6,862 nt of DNA from contig WTCI01000108.1 of the NCBI GenBank assembly GCA_013138655.1, positions 1-6,862 on the forward strand. The letters run 5' to 3'. Position 1 is the stretch's first letter. Every line of letters begins with the position of its first letter. The notes below the pieces were generated by a model. The model was not told the origin of the DNA, searched no databases, and saw only the letters and a list, made by a program, of their open reading frames with translations. Below, piece by piece: positions 5,320-6,862 of this stretch. Source of the stretch: Desulfuromonadaceae bacterium (lineage in GTDB: Bacteria > Desulfobacterota > Desulfuromonadia > Desulfuromonadales > Geopsychrobacteraceae). The translations under genes and the position numbers were made by a program.

Positions 5320-5676
5320 ATGAAATTAAGCCGACAAATGACTTTTTTGGGACTGGTCGCGTTAATTTATTACGCTGTCCTGCTGGCGTTGGGTGTTGTC
5401 AGTACCGATGTGATGCCTCAATTTCTGATTTCGGCAATCATCTTCTTATCGGCCGGGCGGTTGTTGCGCAACGCGGATCGTCATCTTCCCAAAAAAGAGG
5501 TTGATGAAAAGTCTGAAAAAAAACAACGCGCAGAACCGAACTGGGCCTTGTTGACTCAAATACTCAACTGGGTTATGGCTGTTTTGATCATCTGTGCTTT
5601 GGGGCTGTGGGTCATGAAACCGGTCGGGGTTTCGTTTTTCGACATGCTCCCCTTTAAAGACATGCTCCCTTTTTAA
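5320..5676 (+). CDS. Small membrane protein of unknown function
   Basis: The protein has 118 residues from ATG 5320. Three hydrophobic helices are predicted at about 8-28, 34-50 and 76-98, with a strongly charged Lys/Glu-rich loop (about 52-73) between the second and third. No catalytic or binding motif is recognisable. Start choice is uncertain: the frame is open from 5254, TTG occurs at 5281 and 5311, and the best Shine-Dalgarno (GAAGGAG, 5284-5290) is about 30 bases before the ATG, so only a weak GGGG (5306-5309) serves 5320. I chose the ATG because the hydrophobic part begins just after it. The C-terminus ends in a duplicated DMLPF. It lies directly behind the RAYT-like element and converges with the response regulator gene. 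Confidence 0.6.
   Translation: MKLSRQMTFLGLVALIYYAVLLALGVVSTDVMPQFLISAIIFLSAGRLLRNADRHLPKKEVDEKSEKKQRAEPNWALLTQILNWVMAVLIICALGLWVMKPVGVSFFDMLPFKDMLPF
5641..5676 (+). repeat. Tandem 18-bp duplication at the 3' end of the membrane protein gene
   Basis: Units 5641-5658 and 5659-5676 match at 16 of 18 positions. The last codon is AAA in the first unit and TAA in the second, so a single A/T difference decides between Lys and stop, and the protein ends DMLPFK-DMLPF. Confidence 0.75.
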
Positions 5677-5740
5677 ATAGTTTTCATCCAGAAAAGGGCC
5701 GTTTCCAGAGGAACATTGAATCGCCTTTTTCAGATAAATA

Positions 5741-6862
5741 TCAACCCAACATATCTTCCTTGCGCAGACCGTATTTTTTCAATTTACGATAGACAGTCGC
5801 CATGTTCATGTCGGCTTTTTTCGCTGCTTCTTCAATATTCCCATCGACCGAGCTGAGCAGTTGTCGCAGGTAATCAATCTCAAAGCGTGCCAGGGCGTTA
5901 TTATAATCGTCACTGTCAACTGAAGCCTCTTCTGTTTCAATAAACTGAGCCAGGGTTGCCAGGCTGATCTGTTGTTCCGTTTCAATCGTTATGCAGGCTT
6001 CAATGACATTTTTCAGTTGCCGGATATTACCGGGCCATGAATATTCGCTTGCCGCACGTTGTGCTTCCGGAGAGAGACCGCCGATATCGGTCTTGAACTT
6101 TTTGTTCTGTTGGACAATAAAGTGCGCTGCCAACAGCGGTATATCCGGCCGACGTTGGCGCAGCGGCGGCAGGTGCAGGTTGATTACATTGAGTCGGTAG
6201 AAGAGATCCTCGCGAAAAGTCCCTCGCTCGATCTCTTTCTCCAGATCGGAATTGGTTGCCGAGATCAATCTGACATCAACCTGGGTCGAGCTGGTATCGC
6301 CGATCCGCCTGAATTCCTGTTCCTGTAGAAACCGCAACAGCGTCTTTTGCACAGTCAACGGTAGATTGCCGACTTCATCCAGAAACAGCGTTCCACCATC
6401 AGCGGCTTTGAGCAGGCCATCTTTATCTGCATCGGCCCCGGTGAAAGCACCTTTTTTGTGGCCGAACAGCTCGCTTTCCATAACCGAATCAGGAATGGCG
6501 CCGCAATTGATGGCGATAAAGGGCTGTTCTTTGCGCGGGGAATTGTAATGAATAGCCTGAGCAATCAGTTCTTTCCCGGTTCCTGATTCTCCGCTGATCA
6601 GAATCGACGTGTCGCGGACAGAAACTTTTTCCACTTTGTCGAGCAATTGTTGCAACACTGTCGAGGCGCCGATAATGTTGTCAAAATTGAATTTTCCCGC
6701 CAGTTCCTGGCGCAATTTCTGATTTTCTGTCATCAACTGATTGTGATTCAAAGCATTGCGCACCCGGAACAGCAGTTCGTCCGGCTCAAAGGGTTTTGTC
6801 AGCATGTCATAGGCACCCCTGCGCAACGCCTGGATCGACATTTCCACCGTGGCAAAGGCGGT
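5741..6862 (-). CDS. NtrC-family sigma-54-dependent response regulator, N-terminus beyond the window
   Basis: 373 residues are visible and the frame is open to the window edge, so the first part of the receiver domain (with the phospho-acceptor Asp) is not seen. The visible receiver part has TAFAT and the conserved Lys in TKPFEPDEL (residues about 22-30). The AAA+ domain has Walker A GESGTGKE (91-98), the sigma-54-contacting GAFTGA loop (138-143), Walker B GGTLFLDE (156-163) and the arginine-finger region FREDLFYRLNV. A Fis-type helix-turn-helix closes the protein (GNIEEAAKKADMNMATVYRKLKKYG). All key residues are intact, so it should be a working activator that binds enhancer sites and opens sigma-54 promoters by ATP hydrolysis. 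The partner sensor kinase is probably outside the window, upstream of this gene. The stop is TGA (5741-5743 on the complement). The 64 bases to the convergent small membrane gene show no clear terminator. Confidence 0.95.
   Translation of the reverse strand, partial: TAFATVEMSIQALRRGAYDMLTKPFEPDELLFRVRNALNHNQLMTENQKLRQELAGKFNFDNIIGASTVLQQLLDKVEKVSVRDTSILISGESGTGKELIAQAIHYNSPRKEQPFIAINCGAIPDSVMESELFGHKKGAFTGADADKDGLLKAADGGTLFLDEVGNLPLTVQKTLLRFLQEQEFRRIGDTSSTQVDVRLISATNSDLEKEIERGTFREDLFYRLNVINLHLPPLRQRRPDIPLLAAHFIVQQNKKFKTDIGGLSPEAQRAASEYSWPGNIRQLKNVIEACITIETEQQISLATLAQFIETEEASVDSDDYNNALARFEIDYLRQLLSSVDGNIEEAAKKADMNMATVYRKLKKYGLRKEDMLG

Noticed and set aside
5677..5740. Bidirectional terminator between the convergent genes
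   Set aside because: Only weak, imperfect pairings (GAAA/TTTC around AGGGCCG) are visible and no stem with a U tract forms.
1..6862. CRISPR array, tRNA or rRNA, prophage or toxin-antitoxin pair
   Set aside because: I found no regularly spaced repeats, no tRNA-like cloverleaf and no phage or toxin family motifs on either strand.

Overview
The window reads as a piece of a moderate-GC, Gram-negative chromosome. An RmuC homologue, a sigma-54 (-24/-12) promoter, an NtrC-class response regulator, two monocarboxylate-type transporters and REP-like/RAYT-like debris together fit a Desulfuromonadales/Geobacterales-type bacterium. That placement is an inference from gene style; no rRNA or other phylogenetic marker is present.

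Layout. (1) 1-1230, +: rmuC, cut at its 5' end by the window edge. (2) 1231-1692: a 460-base AT-rich regulatory region. It holds a REP-like palindrome (1260-1289), two near-identical 20-bp dyads exactly 168 bp apart (1374-1393 and 1542-1561), and a well-formed sigma-54 promoter (GG 1634-1635, GC 1646-1647) whose predicted start of transcription is about 1659. (3) 1693-3357, +: an OFA-type (oxalate/formate antiporter-like) major facilitator transporter. It is joined in frame to a 117-residue N-terminal extension with four cysteines, and a second strong ribosome binding site and ATG (2044) sit at the expected start of the transporter itself. (4) A perfect 11-bp hairpin (3382-3408), then 3439-4023, +: a six-helix acetate/succinate transporter of the GPR1/FUN34/YaaH (SatP) family. 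(5) 4019-5230: a patch of mobile-element debris. It contains a 147-bp inverted-repeat element overlapping the satP-like stop codon, an IS630-type transposase with a -1 frame change at an A8 run and a missing catalytic C-terminal half, a pair of perfect hairpins, and a ~125-bp inverted-repeat element that still carries what looks like the first codons of a RAYT/Y1 transposase. (6) 5320-5676, +: an unrecognised small three-helix membrane protein. (7) 5741-6862, -: an NtrC-family sigma-54 response regulator whose N-terminal part lies beyond the window.

How they may work together. The two transporters follow a sigma-54 promoter with enhancer-like dyads, and probably form one organic-acid uptake unit under activator control. 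A sigma-54 activator is encoded about 1.7 kb further on, but the sequence does not show that it is the one acting here. The observations most worth following are the sigma-54 promoter with phased dyads and the cysteine-rich domain fused to the transporter with dual start sites.
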